In this document: one piece after another, positions 34,054 to 43,025 of the stretch | Layout: every line of letters begins with the position of its first letter | Numbering within the stretch: position 1 is the first letter of the stretch | NCBI RefSeq assembly: GCF_036174265.1 | Contig: NZ_CP108055.1 | Span: 1-64,000 of the forward strand | Direction: 5' to 3' | Source of the DNA: Streptomyces sp. NBC_00285 | GTDB lineage: Bacteria > Actinomycetota > Actinomycetes > Streptomycetales > Streptomycetaceae | DNA: 64,000 bases | The notes under the pieces: generated by a model | What the model saw: only the letters and a program-made list of their open reading frames with translations | Database searches by the model: none | What the model was told of the DNA's origin: nothing | Translations under genes and position numbers: made by a program

Positions 34054-34902
34054 TCAATGAAGATCTCGGGTCTGACCTCTTACTGATCGTTTCAAAATGC
34101 CTTCCGGAGTCGGCGAAGGCAGATGATTCCGCAGGGCCAGCTCCAGCAGCCCTTGGTGGAGATCGGCACGGCGCTCGTAGCGGATCCGCAGCCGTTTGAA
34201 CTGATGGAGCCAGGCGAATGTGCGCTCGACTAGCCACCTGGTGCGCCCAAGGCCCGAGCCGTGTGCGACCCCGCGTCTGGCGATGACGGGCTTGATCCCG
34301 CGCGCCCACAACAAGCGGCGGTACTTGTCGAAGTCGTAGCCGCGGTCGGCGTACAGCCGTTTGGGCCGATTGCGGGGACGACCGCGCAATCCCCTCATAC
34401 GTGGGATCCCTTCCAGTAACGGGATCAGCTGCGTGACGTCGTGCCGATTTCCCCCGGTCACCAAGACGGCCAGCGGTGTGCCGTGCTGGTCGACGATCAC
34501 ATGGTGCTTGGAGCCAGGACGCGCACGATCGACAGGTGAAGGACCGACAGGGTCTCCCCCCTTCAGAGCGCGGACGTGAGAGCCGTCCATCGCGGTGTCG
34601 TCCATCGCGAGCAGTCCCCATGCTCTCAATGCACCAAGGAGAGCGTTGTGGAGGCGGGGCCAGACACCAGCCTCGGTCCAGTCCCGAAGCCGACGCCAAC
34701 GTGTCACCCCTGAGCAGCCGACGACCTGAGCAGGAACATCCCGCCATGCGACGCCCTTCCGCAGCACGTAGACGATGCCGGCCAGAGCAACCCGGTCCGG
34801 TACCGGCAACCGCCCAGGATTGCGGTACCGCCGAGAACGCCGCGGCGGGAGCAACGGAACTATCCGCTCCCACAGGTCATCAGGAACAAGATCGGCAGAC
34901 AT
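34054..34902 (-). CDS. IS5-family transposase
   Basis: The 282-residue single frame starts MSADLVPDDLWERIVPLLPP, typical of Streptomyces IS5-group transposases. It has the DDE motifs MDDTAMDGSHV (first Asp), LYADRGYDFDKYRRLL (second Asp) and RWLVERTFAWLHQFKRL (Glu). The C-terminus (ILKRSVRGQTRDLH) reads through the inverted repeat at 34082. It looks intact. Confidence 0.9.
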   Translation of the reverse strand: MSADLVPDDLWERIVPLLPPRRSRRYRNPGRLPVPDRVALAGIVYVLRKGVAWRDVPAQVVGCSGVTRWRRLRDWTEAGVWPRLHNALLGALRAWGLLAMDDTAMDGSHVRALKGGDPVGPSPVDRARPGSKHHVIVDQHGTPLAVLVTGGNRHDVTQLIPLLEGIPRMRGLRGRPRNRPKRLYADRGYDFDKYRRLLWARGIKPVIARRGVAHGSGLGRTRWLVERTFAWLHQFKRLRIRYERRADLHQGLLELALRNHLPSPTPEGILKRSVRGQTRDLH

Positions 34903-34928
34903 GCGGCAGATCCTGCCCCGACATACCT

Positions 34929-36050
34929 TCAGCCGGGAGTCGTTACATCGGCCGGTGCCTGAAACGACCGACTCTCCCCTCGGTTTCCGAAAGCCGGATA
35001 CCCCGGCAGCGGGGCCACCTCCCAGCCTCCGGCGACCTCACGCAACAACAACCGCATCGTCTCCGCGAACGCCGGGAACTCCTCCAGCGTGCTCGCCATC
35101 TCCCAGCGATGCCTCAGCACCTGACGCCTCGTCGGGACCGGACGCCGAGTCCGGTGCAGCGGCTCGTCCTCCACGGTGCGAGGAAGCATCCTCACCGTCG
35201 CGTCCACCGTCCAGACCGCTACGGCCTGCCGCATGCCGGCCTGCCACACCTCGTCCTCGGCCAGCGCCGGGTACACACCGACGACCTCCGCGCGATACGC
35301 CTGCTCGATCTGTGCGGCGATCCCGGCCGGCAGGGTGAAGACACACCAGCAACTGGAGAACGGCATCCGGCAGTACGCGGCCGTCAGGAACACCGACTGG
35401 TAGCAGGCCGCCTCGAAGTCGATCAGCCGCAGCCCCTGTGAGGTGAGCAGGTTGTTGTCGGGACACGTGTCGCCCGGGGTGAAGGCCGGATACTCCTGCC
35501 CACCCGCTGTCCCGATCCGGGCCAACTCCCCGGCAAGGCCCTGCGGAACTGCGATTCCGGCGCCGTCGAGCAGCACGAGCAGATCGGTGGCCCTCCGCGC
35601 GATCCACGGCTCGTCCCCCCAGGACAGCATGCCCTTGTCGTAGCGGGACCACAGCCGCGCGAGATCGGCACGCCGGTGCACCGACGCGGCAGCCAGCTGC
35701 CCAAGCCCGCGGGCCCAGGCCAGCAACCCGCTCTCCGCAACCGCCGGATCACTCCCGAGCAAAACATCCGCCAGAGTAGGCGCGTCCCCGAGATCCGCCA
35801 TGACCAGCAGGGGAACCTCAAGGTCCACACCCAGCACCTCAGGACCGGCGATCCCGAGAGACAGCCCAGCGGCCTCAGCCGTGAAGCCGCGCAGGGACTC
35901 CCGCTCGTTACCGAACGCCTTGACGATCACACTGCCGCCACCGGCCGTTTCACAACGCAACACGATGCTACGCGAGCTGCCACCCAGATCAACCGGACCG
36001 GACAACTCGACACCCAACAGTTCACCGGCGGCACGCAAGATCGACTCCAC
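34929..36050 (-). CDS. Aminoglycoside-phosphotransferase-fold (APH-like) kinase
   Basis: GTG 36050 gives 373 residues. The APH-type signature is present: FTPGDTCPDNNLL replaces the usual HGDxxxxN catalytic loop (Pro for His), and LIDFEAA supplies the metal-binding Asp. The N-lobe has SVIVKAFG with the likely ATP-binding Lys. Small-molecule kinases of this fold phosphorylate antibiotics, choline, sugars and others; the substrate is not readable. It ends 27 bp from the transposase start and may be an IS passenger. Confidence 0.75.
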   Translation of the reverse strand: MESILRAAGELLGVELSGPVDLGGSSRSIVLRCETAGGGSVIVKAFGNERESLRGFTAEAAGLSLGIAGPEVLGVDLEVPLLVMADLGDAPTLADVLLGSDPAVAESGLLAWARGLGQLAAASVHRRADLARLWSRYDKGMLSWGDEPWIARRATDLLVLLDGAGIAVPQGLAGELARIGTAGGQEYPAFTPGDTCPDNNLLTSQGLRLIDFEAACYQSVFLTAAYCRMPFSSCWCVFTLPAGIAAQIEQAYRAEVVGVYPALAEDEVWQAGMRQAVAVWTVDATVRMLPRTVEDEPLHRTRRPVPTRRQVLRHRWEMASTLEEFPAFAETMRLLLREVAGGWEVAPLPGYPAFGNRGESRSFQAPADVTTPG

Positions 36051-36106
36051 CCCGGCATCCTGCCACCACCACCTCGGACACCGTAGGCCGCTATGTGAAC
36101 ACCAAC

Positions 36107-36124
36107 CATTTCGAAACGATCAGT
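36107..36124 (-). repeat. Inverted copy of the IS5 end
   Basis: Reverse complement reads ACTGATCGTTTCGAAATG, matching 34082-34099 at 17 of 18 positions. Confidence 0.65.
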
Positions 36125-36720
36125 CAAGCCCCAAGCAAGCCCCTGCCACGCCCGCACGGACTTATGCGCGCCCGGCCACCCAGGCGCCGAACGGCCTCTC
36201 CGGAACCTTCGGATCCCGGGCACGGCCCAGTGGCGGGCCCAGGGCCCCCGCCCCAGCCTCGCGTTCCTCGTACCGCGAACCGACGACACACACATCAACA
36301 CATCACGTCGCGGCACTCACCCCTGAGCTCTCCACCACCCTCCCCGCCCTCCCCATCCGACACCACGAACCCTTCCGAACCGATCCAGCACCTGGAGAAG
36401 CACAATGAGTAACGAACAGCACACCCCCAACCCCGACACCCCCGACGCAGCAGTCGGTGCACATCCGCCGCAGCCCGCCACAAAAGCCCGGGACAAAACC
36501 ACGGAAAGACCACGGAAAGACCACAGACCGGAACGACATCGCGAAGAACACCGGCCTGACCGCAACCCGCGAAACGTTCCCCGGAACACTCCACGTGGTC
36601 GCTGCCACGATCCGCAACACCCTCCTCACAGATACCAGCACGGAATGAACCCACCCACGCCGGCAGCCTGACCGCCGACCCGTGCCCCGCCGCCCGCGGC
36701 GAACAACGATCCGATCCGGC
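36125..36720. other. Mostly non-coding stretch with a possible decayed small gene
   Basis: ATG 36405 after GGAGAAGCACA starts MSNEQHTPNPDTPDAAVGAHPPQP; good coding then seems to move frame (NDIAKNTGLTATRETFPG... to 36648). This could be a frameshifted small plasmid gene. The rest of this 600 bp is Pro/Arg-type noise in all frames. Confidence 0.3.
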
Positions 36721-36863
36721 TGCGCACCCGGTACGCACTGCCAACTGCGCACCCCCCACGGGCCGGTGCGCAGACACTGCGCACCAGGCCGCGGATCCTG
36801 CGCAATCCACGTACGCGTGTGAATGCGCAGCCCCCACCCGGATGCTCGGGAGCCGGCTGCGCA
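36721..36863. repeat. Array of seven TGCGCA palindromes, iteron-like
   Basis: TGCGCA occurs at 36721, 36746, 36767, 36778, 36799, 36824 and 36858. The first six are spaced 25, 21, 11, 21 and 25 bp, symmetric about 36775 and close to whole helical turns. No gene is seen here. The pattern suggests a cooperative binding site such as a replication or partition locus. Confidence 0.6.
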
Positions 36864-37037
36864 TCCCCCTGCCACTGCACATCCGCCTGCCACTGCACAG
36901 TCCCCCAGCGCGGGAGTCCCGCAGGGCCGCACACCCGCAGGAGTGCACCCCGCATTACGCACCGGGCGCCACCAACCCCGATCGCCAGGTGACCCGGCAT
37001 ATCGCAACAAGACCCCGCCAGGGGTGCGAAACGCCCC

Positions 37038-37204
37038 GGTCGGGGCCGCGGTCGGGGCCGCGGTCGGGGCCGCGGTCGGGGCCGCGGTCGGGGCCGCGGT
37101 CGGGGCCGCGGTCGGGGCCGTGGTCGGGGCCGTGGTCGGGGCCGTGGTCGGGGCCGTGGTCGGGGCCGTGGTCGGGGCCGTGGTCGGGGCCGTGGTCGGG
37201 GCGA
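37038..37204 (+). repeat. Dodecamer tandem array GGTCGGGGCCGC/T
   Basis: There are thirteen full 12-bp units from 37038 plus a partial one at 37194. The first six end in GC and the next seven in GT, so the two halves were amplified separately. Open frames through it give only simple repeats (GAAV, PRPR) and are not genes. Each GT-GGTCGG junction recreates the GTGGTCGG motif of sites A and B. Confidence 0.85.
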
Positions 37205-37210
37205 CCACGA

Positions 37211-37253
37211 CCCCGACCACACGTTTGTATCCCCTTCGTGACCGTGGTCGGGC
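37211..37253. promoter_or_regulatory. Site C: 43-bp inverted-repeat site next to the dodecamer array
   Basis: CCCCGACCAC (37211-37220) and GTGGTCGGG (37244-37252) form arms around 23 bp. The overall length and the inner TCGTGACC are the same as in site A at 29501-29543. A truncated start (ATG 37335, MSPRNRPSASCAVT) follows in the position the replication-relaxation gene takes at site A. Confidence 0.65.
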
Positions 37254-37442
37254 CTTCATGGCCGGTGGCCGGGTCAGGGCTACAGGCTGCCTCGCGTCAG
37301 AAACAACAACCCGCTCCCACACGGAAGTTCGACAATGTCACCTCGCAACCGTCCCTCGGCGTCCTGCGCAGTCACCATCACCGTCACTGACCACGCAGTG
37401 CCGGTCCTCTCGCGGGCCTCACGGTCTTGGGTCGGCGCTCCG

Positions 37443-38276
37443 CTAGCCGAGCTTTCGCAGCACCTCGGCGACGGTGGCCCGGTACGTCCGCAGCGCCTGC
37501 AGCCCGGCGGTATAGCGGTCGCGGTGCCGTGTGATGTCCAGGGTCTGCTGCTGTGCCCGTGCAGCGTGCCAGAGCTCGGCCGTGTGGTGGCGTCGCTTGC
37601 AGATGACATCCGCGACGGCGGTGGCCCGCTCGCGCTGCGAATGCCGGGTGTTGCCGTCACTGCCCCGCTGCCAGGCGCTGTCCGTATACGCCGCAACGGG
37701 GTCGGGATAGCGCGTGAATCCTTGCTCTGCCACACAGCGGGACCACACATCCCACGCCGCCCGCAGGCGCGGGTCCCGCTTGACCGCCTTGTCCACCTCG
37801 ACCGCCCGCGTACTCGCGTAGAGCCAGTCCCGCTTGACGTCGATGCCGCGCAGCAGCCGCCGGCTCGACTCCGCGTTGCAGGCGGGAAAGTCCGCATACT
37901 CGGCGTCGGTCATCCGGCGGCCCGTCGGCCCGAGGGCCAGGGACTTGACCGGGTCCCAGCCATAGCCCCAGCGGCGGGCGGCGGCAAGATCCAGGGCACC
38001 GTAGTCGGTGCCGACCGCAGTGGCGACGACAGGGTCACTGGGGTAGCGGGGATCGAGCGGGAAGTCCCGGTGGCCACGCTCCGCCATGCACAGCCGGACC
38101 AGCAACGCCGATGCCCGCTGCGATCGCTGGTAGTCCTGCGGCGTGTAACCGTAGCGATCGGCCGGCAGAGGGCCGAGGTCCGACGCCGAACGGATGACCC
38201 CCGGGCCTCCCGGACCGGACACACAGATCGCCGCCAGCACCACCACGACACCCAGCCGCCACCCCCACATCGTCAT
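37443..38276 (-). CDS. Exported hypothetical protein
   Basis: ATG 38276 gives 277 residues with a signal-peptide-like start (MTMWGWRLGVVVVLAAICVSG). The mature part is helical and charged, with three paired-looking Cys (VRLCMAERGHRDF, FPACNAESSRRLL, WSRCVAEQGF). Two stretches of the form xxxxCxxExGFxxYPDP/F-LDPRYPSDP suggest an internal repeat. It is likely secreted; no function is recognised. Confidence 0.75.
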   Translation of the reverse strand: MTMWGWRLGVVVVLAAICVSGPGGPGVIRSASDLGPLPADRYGYTPQDYQRSQRASALLVRLCMAERGHRDFPLDPRYPSDPVVATAVGTDYGALDLAAARRWGYGWDPVKSLALGPTGRRMTDAEYADFPACNAESSRRLLRGIDVKRDWLYASTRAVEVDKAVKRDPRLRAAWDVWSRCVAEQGFTRYPDPVAAYTDSAWQRGSDGNTRHSQRERATAVADVICKRRHHTAELWHAARAQQQTLDITRHRDRYTAGLQALRTYRATVAEVLRKLG

Positions 38277-38856
38277 GCGCACGGATAGTAGCGAACAACA
38301 TGCAGCGGCCCGCCGGGACCCCAGCACTCATCCACACACGTCAAAACCCCGAACGGCAGAAAACCTCACGCCGAAAAACCCGCCCGACACCACCCCCGAG
38401 CCAGGGCCCGATCCTGACACCCAGACCCCCAAACACTCACCCAACCGCTCAAGGGAGACCCAAACCAGGCACGTCCACGGGTGAGCCCGTGCCCAACCGC
38501 CCGAAGCTCCCCTCAACTCGTCGGCGCCGGCCGGCCTCACACCACGCGGACACGGCTGAACACGAGGCTTTCGAGCCCGCGCCACCATCGCGGACGCTGC
38601 CGTACACCTCCGCCGCCGCGACTCCGTGAACGTGCGCGTGTTGGGCCCGGTCGCTGACCTGCTGTTCCGCTAGAGTCTGGGCTGCGGCAGGCTGCGCACG
38701 CCGCGAGCCCGCGTCCGGTACCCCGCACCGGTCACGCACCGGGCCAAGGACACCGGAATCCCCAGGGTTCCAGGGACGGTCCCGCACTGTTCGCTCATGC
38801 CTGCGCGTCATCGACTCTGCGGGGCGGCGGGGGCCCTGGAGCGGAGATCGATCCTC
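38277..38856. other. Intergenic region, 580 bp
   Basis: Between a minus-strand exported protein gene and a plus-strand ParA-like gene. It should hold both promoters. I see no convincing gene; open frames are Pro/Thr/Arg-rich. Confidence 0.35.
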
Positions 38857-39777
38857 ATGACCAAGTCCGGTGCCAGCGGCCCCAAGGCCCGCGCCCGCAA
38901 AGCCCAACAGGCCACAGGCGTCCGCTACACCCAGGTCCGCCAGGCAGCCCCGCCCTCCCGCCGCGGGCGCACCGTGCAGTTCCTGCTGGAGGACCAGTAC
39001 GACCTCGGCACGCTCGCGGTCCAACTGGCGGCCGCGTGGGCGCGGCAGGGGATGCGCGTGCTGCTCGTGCACGAGTACAAGCCGTACCGGTCCGACATGG
39101 CGCTGTATTCGCGCCGCGTCCGGGAACGGAAGGCCGCCGAGCGACGGCAGCAGGAGTGGCCCGGACACCGCAGCACGCTCGTGTGGAGAGCCGACTCCGG
39201 CCCGGGGGCGGGCGGGCTCCTGGTGGAACAGCACGTCCCCTGGTCGACGCCTCCCGCCGCCCCCGTCGCAACCGACCGCACTCCGCTGCGCGACGCGCTG
39301 CAGCAGGGACGCCGCCACTTCGACACCGTGGTGCTCATGGGCCGGCCGACCTGGCCGCAGCGCGAGCTCGTGGACCACTTCATCGTGCTTGCCGCCGGCA
39401 ACGGCGCCCCGAACGCGGAGACCCTCACCCACGGCGTGCTGCCCGAAGAGCGCCAAGAGCGCCCGCTCACCGCCGAGCAGAGCGCCGCCCTGCTGCGCGA
39501 ACGCCACCTCAACTTCCTCTACCACCGCCCCTCCACCTTCCTCGGCATGATCACCGGAAGCCGCCAGCAGCCGGCCGCGGAACCCGAACCCGGCTTCGTC
39601 CGCGCGGTGGAAGCCAACATGACTGCCGCCGGCATCCCCCTCCTCGGCCACATCCACCTCGGCGACCACGGCCTGGCCGCCCACGTACAGCGCACAGACC
39701 AGGCGGCTCTGGCCGCCGCCTCCCCGCTCGACCCCGGCGTCGAACACGCCGCACAGGCCATCGCAGACCGCTGGTAG
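38857..39777 (+). CDS. Degenerate ParA/MinD-like protein
   Basis: The 306-residue product has a basic N-terminus (KARARKAQQATGVRYTQVRQ), then VQFLLEDQYDLGTLAVQLAAAWARQGMRVLLVHEYKPYRSD. In layout this is the ParA P-loop region, but with the Walker A Gly-Lys-Thr replaced. FDTVVLMGRPTWPQRELVDHFIVLAAGNGAPNAETL resembles the ParA Walker B/switch region. It is probably a partition-related protein that no longer hydrolyses ATP. It lies near the repeat arrays of a presumed replicon. Confidence 0.6.
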   Translation: MTKSGASGPKARARKAQQATGVRYTQVRQAAPPSRRGRTVQFLLEDQYDLGTLAVQLAAAWARQGMRVLLVHEYKPYRSDMALYSRRVRERKAAERRQQEWPGHRSTLVWRADSGPGAGGLLVEQHVPWSTPPAAPVATDRTPLRDALQQGRRHFDTVVLMGRPTWPQRELVDHFIVLAAGNGAPNAETLTHGVLPEERQERPLTAEQSAALLRERHLNFLYHRPSTFLGMITGSRQQPAAEPEPGFVRAVEANMTAAGIPLLGHIHLGDHGLAAHVQRTDQAALAAASPLDPGVEHAAQAIADRW

Positions 39778-40063
39778 CCCGCAGAGAGCGTGTCGCAGGT
39801 GCTCGCGGAGGTTCCGTCGACGGAGCAAAGTGGGCTGTGCCTCGTTGTGCTGAACCTGGTGGAATCTGCTGCCGCGACCGGTACGGGTCCGGCAGAAGAG
39901 GGCCACGGCGGCGGATGAGCAGGCGGCGTCGGCGGAGGAGATGCGGCGGGCCACGGACCTGATGTGGGCCTACCTCAGCGAGGACCAGGCGCGGGTCAGG
40001 GCCGGACTCGCGTGGCAAGTACGGGACCACGACTGACTGTTCGACGACCTGGGCGAACCGTCG
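39778..40063. other. Short region with a possible gene fragment
   Basis: A frame ending at 40036 contains ADEQAASAEEMRRATDLMWAYLSEDQARVRAGLAWQVRDHD, which has gene-like composition but no convincing start. It may be the tail of a lost gene. Confidence 0.3.
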
Positions 40064-40342
40064 ATGTCCGCGCCGCTCCCGGACACAGTCGCCGCCCTCA
40101 CGCCGGTGGACTGCGAGTTCATGATGACGACCGCGGTACGCAAAAGTGTCGCCGCGGACACAGGACTGGCCCCCAGCGGACTGGGGGACTTCCCGACGAC
40201 CGCCCAGATCCACGCGCACACGGTCTGCATGGCCGTGATGCTCCTGGAAGCCCACGGACGCCAGGGAACTCTGGGATTCACCGCCGCATCGGCCAACGAC
40301 TTCGTCCGACGCGGCCACCCGCACCCCTACCCGGCACCCTGA
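40064..40342 (+). CDS. Hypothetical small protein
   Basis: The 92-residue product (MSAPLPDTVAALTPVDCEFMMTT...) has helical stretches and a HAHTVCMAVMLLEAHGRQGTLGF segment. There is no clear ribosome site and no known family. It converges on the next minus-strand gene. Confidence 0.5.
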   Translation: MSAPLPDTVAALTPVDCEFMMTTAVRKSVAADTGLAPSGLGDFPTTAQIHAHTVCMAVMLLEAHGRQGTLGFTAASANDFVRRGHPHPYPAP

Positions 40343-40352
40343 GCCAGCTGGT

Positions 40353-40889
40353 TCAAGAGGCGGTGCTGCCGGCGACGTGCGCCAGTTCCCCAGCCGACTC
40401 GGGGGTCAGACGGTAGAACCCCTGGAGGCTTACCGCGCGCTCCAGACGCCCGTCGACCACGTGCTTCAGTCCGCGGGTCTGACCTCGACGATTGCGCCAG
40501 GTGAGCTGTGCCAGGAGGTCGGCGGGGACCGGCACGTCGAAGCGTACGGGCGTCGCGTCCACGTGCACGGGTGCGGCGCCGCACCCGCCGGCACCGAGCA
40601 TCGACCACTCGCTGTGCCCGGGAAACGCCTCGTCCTGCCACGATGCGGGGGCGGAACCGCAACAGGCGCCCCATTCCCTGTCGAGCACCCGCATCCGGCT
40701 CACCACAAACACCGTGCCCCGGTTGACGTGCACCGCATACACCTCATCCCCGGCCTCGGCTCCTGACCAGGCGGGCAGCGAGGAATGGACGCCACTGAAC
40801 GCGACCGGAGGCCGCTCGCCCACACGCCCGGCCACACGCAGGGCCTTGCACGTGTCGTGGGTCCACAGGACAGTGAAGGCATCAGGCAT
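40353..40889 (-). CDS. Hypothetical protein
   Basis: The 178-residue product is beta-rich (EVYAVHVNRGTVFVVSRMRVLDREW), with CCGSAPASWQDEAFPGHSEWSMLGAGGCG in the middle. The C-terminal RGLKHVVDGRLERAVSLQGFYRLTPESA has the feel of a 5-nitroimidazole/barrel-type domain, but no family is certain. Third-position GC supports coding. Confidence 0.65.
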   Translation of the reverse strand: MPDAFTVLWTHDTCKALRVAGRVGERPPVAFSGVHSSLPAWSGAEAGDEVYAVHVNRGTVFVVSRMRVLDREWGACCGSAPASWQDEAFPGHSEWSMLGAGGCGAAPVHVDATPVRFDVPVPADLLAQLTWRNRRGQTRGLKHVVDGRLERAVSLQGFYRLTPESAGELAHVAGSTAS

Positions 40890-41319
40890 GCCGTGATCCT
40901 ATGAACGAGCACTGACATTGATGCTGGTACTCAGGCCCCGGTGATCGTGGCTCTGGCACTGACTGACGTCCTGCTGGACTGTCTTGCGGCTGGTCTGTCC
41001 GGCCACCGTGACCTGTTCAACCAGGGCACGCCTGCGTCGCGGCCGCCGGAGCAGAGCGGCATTCAGCAGCCCCGGCGCGTGTTCTCGCCCGGGAGTTGGT
41101 GATGACGCAGCACGTACCGCCCACGGCGGATCCGGCTCCGATGAGGTACCCGCCGCTGCCCCAGCCGGGACCGCGGACGTCCACGCCCGGCCCGGGGCCC
41201 TCCGGTCCCCGGAGACGCAACCGCTGGTGCAGTCGCCGCAGACACGGCATTCCTGGAACTCACAGCATTCCGTCGTACTCCGCTTACGCCGATGGCCCGT
41301 GCCGCGTTTTTGACGGTCG
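40890..41319. other. Intergenic region, 430 bp
   Basis: A possible small frame at 41102 (MTQHVPPTADPAPMRYPPLPQP) is Pro/Arg-rich and unconvincing. I see no other feature. Confidence 0.3.
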
Positions 41320-42936
41320 TCAGCAGTACAGCCACTGTTCCCAGGCTTTGCGGCCGGTCAAGGCGGTGGCGGGGATGCCCAGTTCGGTCAGTGCGCCGGG
41401 GTACACGCGCTCGTAGGCCGTGTTGTAGGCGCTGGCGAGGGCGGCGTCTCCGAGCAGCCAGGGCGCGGGGCCGTGGTCGAGGTCGAGCACGGCGAAGGGG
41501 CCTTCGTAGCGGATGCGGCCGTGGAGGAGGCCGCGCTCGAGCAGGGTGTGCCAGCCGCGCCCGACGCGCTCGATTTCGGTCATGCCTTTGGCGGTGTCGA
41601 TGACGGAGGCGACGTCGAACCGTCGGGGCGGGATGCGGGCATAGAGCTTCGCGATCACCCAGGGCAGGCCCAAGATCCGAAAGAGGTGGGTGCGATGGGC
41701 GCCGCCTGAGGAGACGTTGTAGAGCGGTCCGGCCGGTCCGTTGATGACGCCGAGGGAGATTTCGGGTTCCTCGGCAAGGTGGTGGCGGACGAACGCGGCG
41801 AGCTGCTCGGGCTCGGTGGTGAGCAGTTCGCGGGTGGCCCAGGGCATCCAGCTGGGGCCGCGAGAGGCCTCGGACCGGTCGAAGTCGCCCCAGACCTCAT
41901 CAACGGCCTGCACGATGGCGTCGGTACGCACCCAGGCCGCACTCTCGCTGAATGCCCAGTAGTGCTCCCCCTGACGGGTGTAGAGGTTGAAATACGGTGA
42001 CTGCGGCGCATCGGCCTGAAGCTGGTTGGTGGCTGCGCGCACCCGATCGCTGATCTCGTGCTCGGGCCAGGTCTGCTGGAGTTGGGTGATGGCGGTGACG
42101 GTGGCGTCGAGCGCGGCGAGGTCGGCATCGAAAGCGCGCAGGACAGCCACCCGATCGATGCCGGGTGGGTCAGTGCCCGCGGCGGGGACTTCTGGCCTTT
42201 CGCCGTGCAAGGTCAGGGTGACCTGTGGGCGGTGACGGCTGGTGGCCTCGAACGACTGCAGGGCTTGCTCGACGGCGTCGGGGGTGGCGCTCCAGCCGCG
42301 CACACAAAGACCGTCGTCGCGGTCCGCGGTCAGGGTGCCGTCGCTGTGCCACGTCGTTGCCCAGGCGCCGCCCGGCTGGTCGAGGTGGACGGGCCGGCGA
42401 GCGAGGTCGGCTTCAAGTCGCTGAAGGTCGCCGCGGTGCCGGGCACGGGCGAGCAGGCTCGGCGCGGGGCGCAGCACATGCACCAGGAGTTCTTCGTCGA
42501 GCGGATACTCTGCGCGCTCGCCGTGCCATTCGTGTAGGAGGGTTCGTGCCTGAGTGATGCGGTGTGCGGCCTGCTGGGCTGCATCGCGAAGTTCGCCGCC
42601 GTCGAGGTGGTCTTCGACGGCGGCCGCCGCGTGCTGGCCAGCGTCGGCCACTACCTGGTCCCACAGGTACAGCTCTTCGGTGGCCTGGTGCCACAGGTAG
42701 CCCTCGCGGGCGGAGGTGTCCGACTCCTGGGCCGTGGTGAGGGACCGTACGATCTGGGCGCGTTCGGTAGGCGGCTGGCTGCGGCCGCGGCGTACGGCGA
42801 ACTGCAGCAGGATCGAGATCAGGCGGCGGGCGAGGTGTGTGGGCCGGGGGCGGCCGTGCTTCGTGGTGCACGTCTTCATGCGCGAAGCCGTGCACGTGGG
42901 GCATGTCCAGTCCAGTGTGTTCCAGTCGGCCGTCAC
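41320..42936 (-). CDS. Large hypothetical protein with N-terminal zinc-finger motif
   Basis: GTG 42936 is preferred because GAGAGG lies 8 nt upstream; an ATG at 42969 is in frame. The 538-residue product starts with WTCPTCTASRMKTCTTKHGRPRPTHLARR, a Cys/His finger also seen in small actinobacterial plasmid proteins. A long helical, acidic middle is followed by a mixed C-terminal half (LYNVSSGGAHRTHLFRILGLPWVIAKLY, AVLDLDHGPAPWLLGD). No catalytic motif is recognised. It is a stand-alone gene. Confidence 0.75.
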   Translation of the reverse strand: MTADWNTLDWTCPTCTASRMKTCTTKHGRPRPTHLARRLISILLQFAVRRGRSQPPTERAQIVRSLTTAQESDTSAREGYLWHQATEELYLWDQVVADAGQHAAAAVEDHLDGGELRDAAQQAAHRITQARTLLHEWHGERAEYPLDEELLVHVLRPAPSLLARARHRGDLQRLEADLARRPVHLDQPGGAWATTWHSDGTLTADRDDGLCVRGWSATPDAVEQALQSFEATSRHRPQVTLTLHGERPEVPAAGTDPPGIDRVAVLRAFDADLAALDATVTAITQLQQTWPEHEISDRVRAATNQLQADAPQSPYFNLYTRQGEHYWAFSESAAWVRTDAIVQAVDEVWGDFDRSEASRGPSWMPWATRELLTTEPEQLAAFVRHHLAEEPEISLGVINGPAGPLYNVSSGGAHRTHLFRILGLPWVIAKLYARIPPRRFDVASVIDTAKGMTEIERVGRGWHTLLERGLLHGRIRYEGPFAVLDLDHGPAPWLLGDAALASAYNTAYERVYPGALTELGIPATALTGRKAWEQWLYC

Positions 42937-43025
42937 ACATCGGTCCTCTCGTCGGCGATGTCTGCTCATCTGCTACCGCCGGCATAGTAGGGGCGCCTTC
43001 GGGGTGGTTGGCTAAGCTGCGGATC

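Larger units (their letters stand above)
34082..36124. mobile_element. Possible IS5-type element carrying a kinase passenger gene
   Basis: ACTGATCGTTTCAAAATG at 34082-34099 is repeated in inverted orientation at 36107-36124 (ACTGATCGTTTCGAAATG, one mismatch). The pair encloses the transposase and the phosphotransferase-like gene. A weaker inner match (GGTCGTTTCA) near 34957-34970 could instead be the right end of a plain 0.9-kb IS. Then the 36107 repeat would come from a second, lost copy. Confidence 0.5.

Noticed and set aside
32236..34086. 616-codon open frame on the plus strand
   Set aside because: Antisense to the duplicated-wHTH gene, whose repeated motifs and zinc ribbons are clear.
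37038..37204. CRISPR array
   Set aside because: Units are 12 bp with no variable spacers, and no cas genes are present.
36626..37390. Long open frames through the dodecamer array giving PRPR- or GAVV-type proteins
   Set aside because: A 12-bp GC-rich repeat keeps all frames open; the translations are pure repeats with no gene-like flanks.
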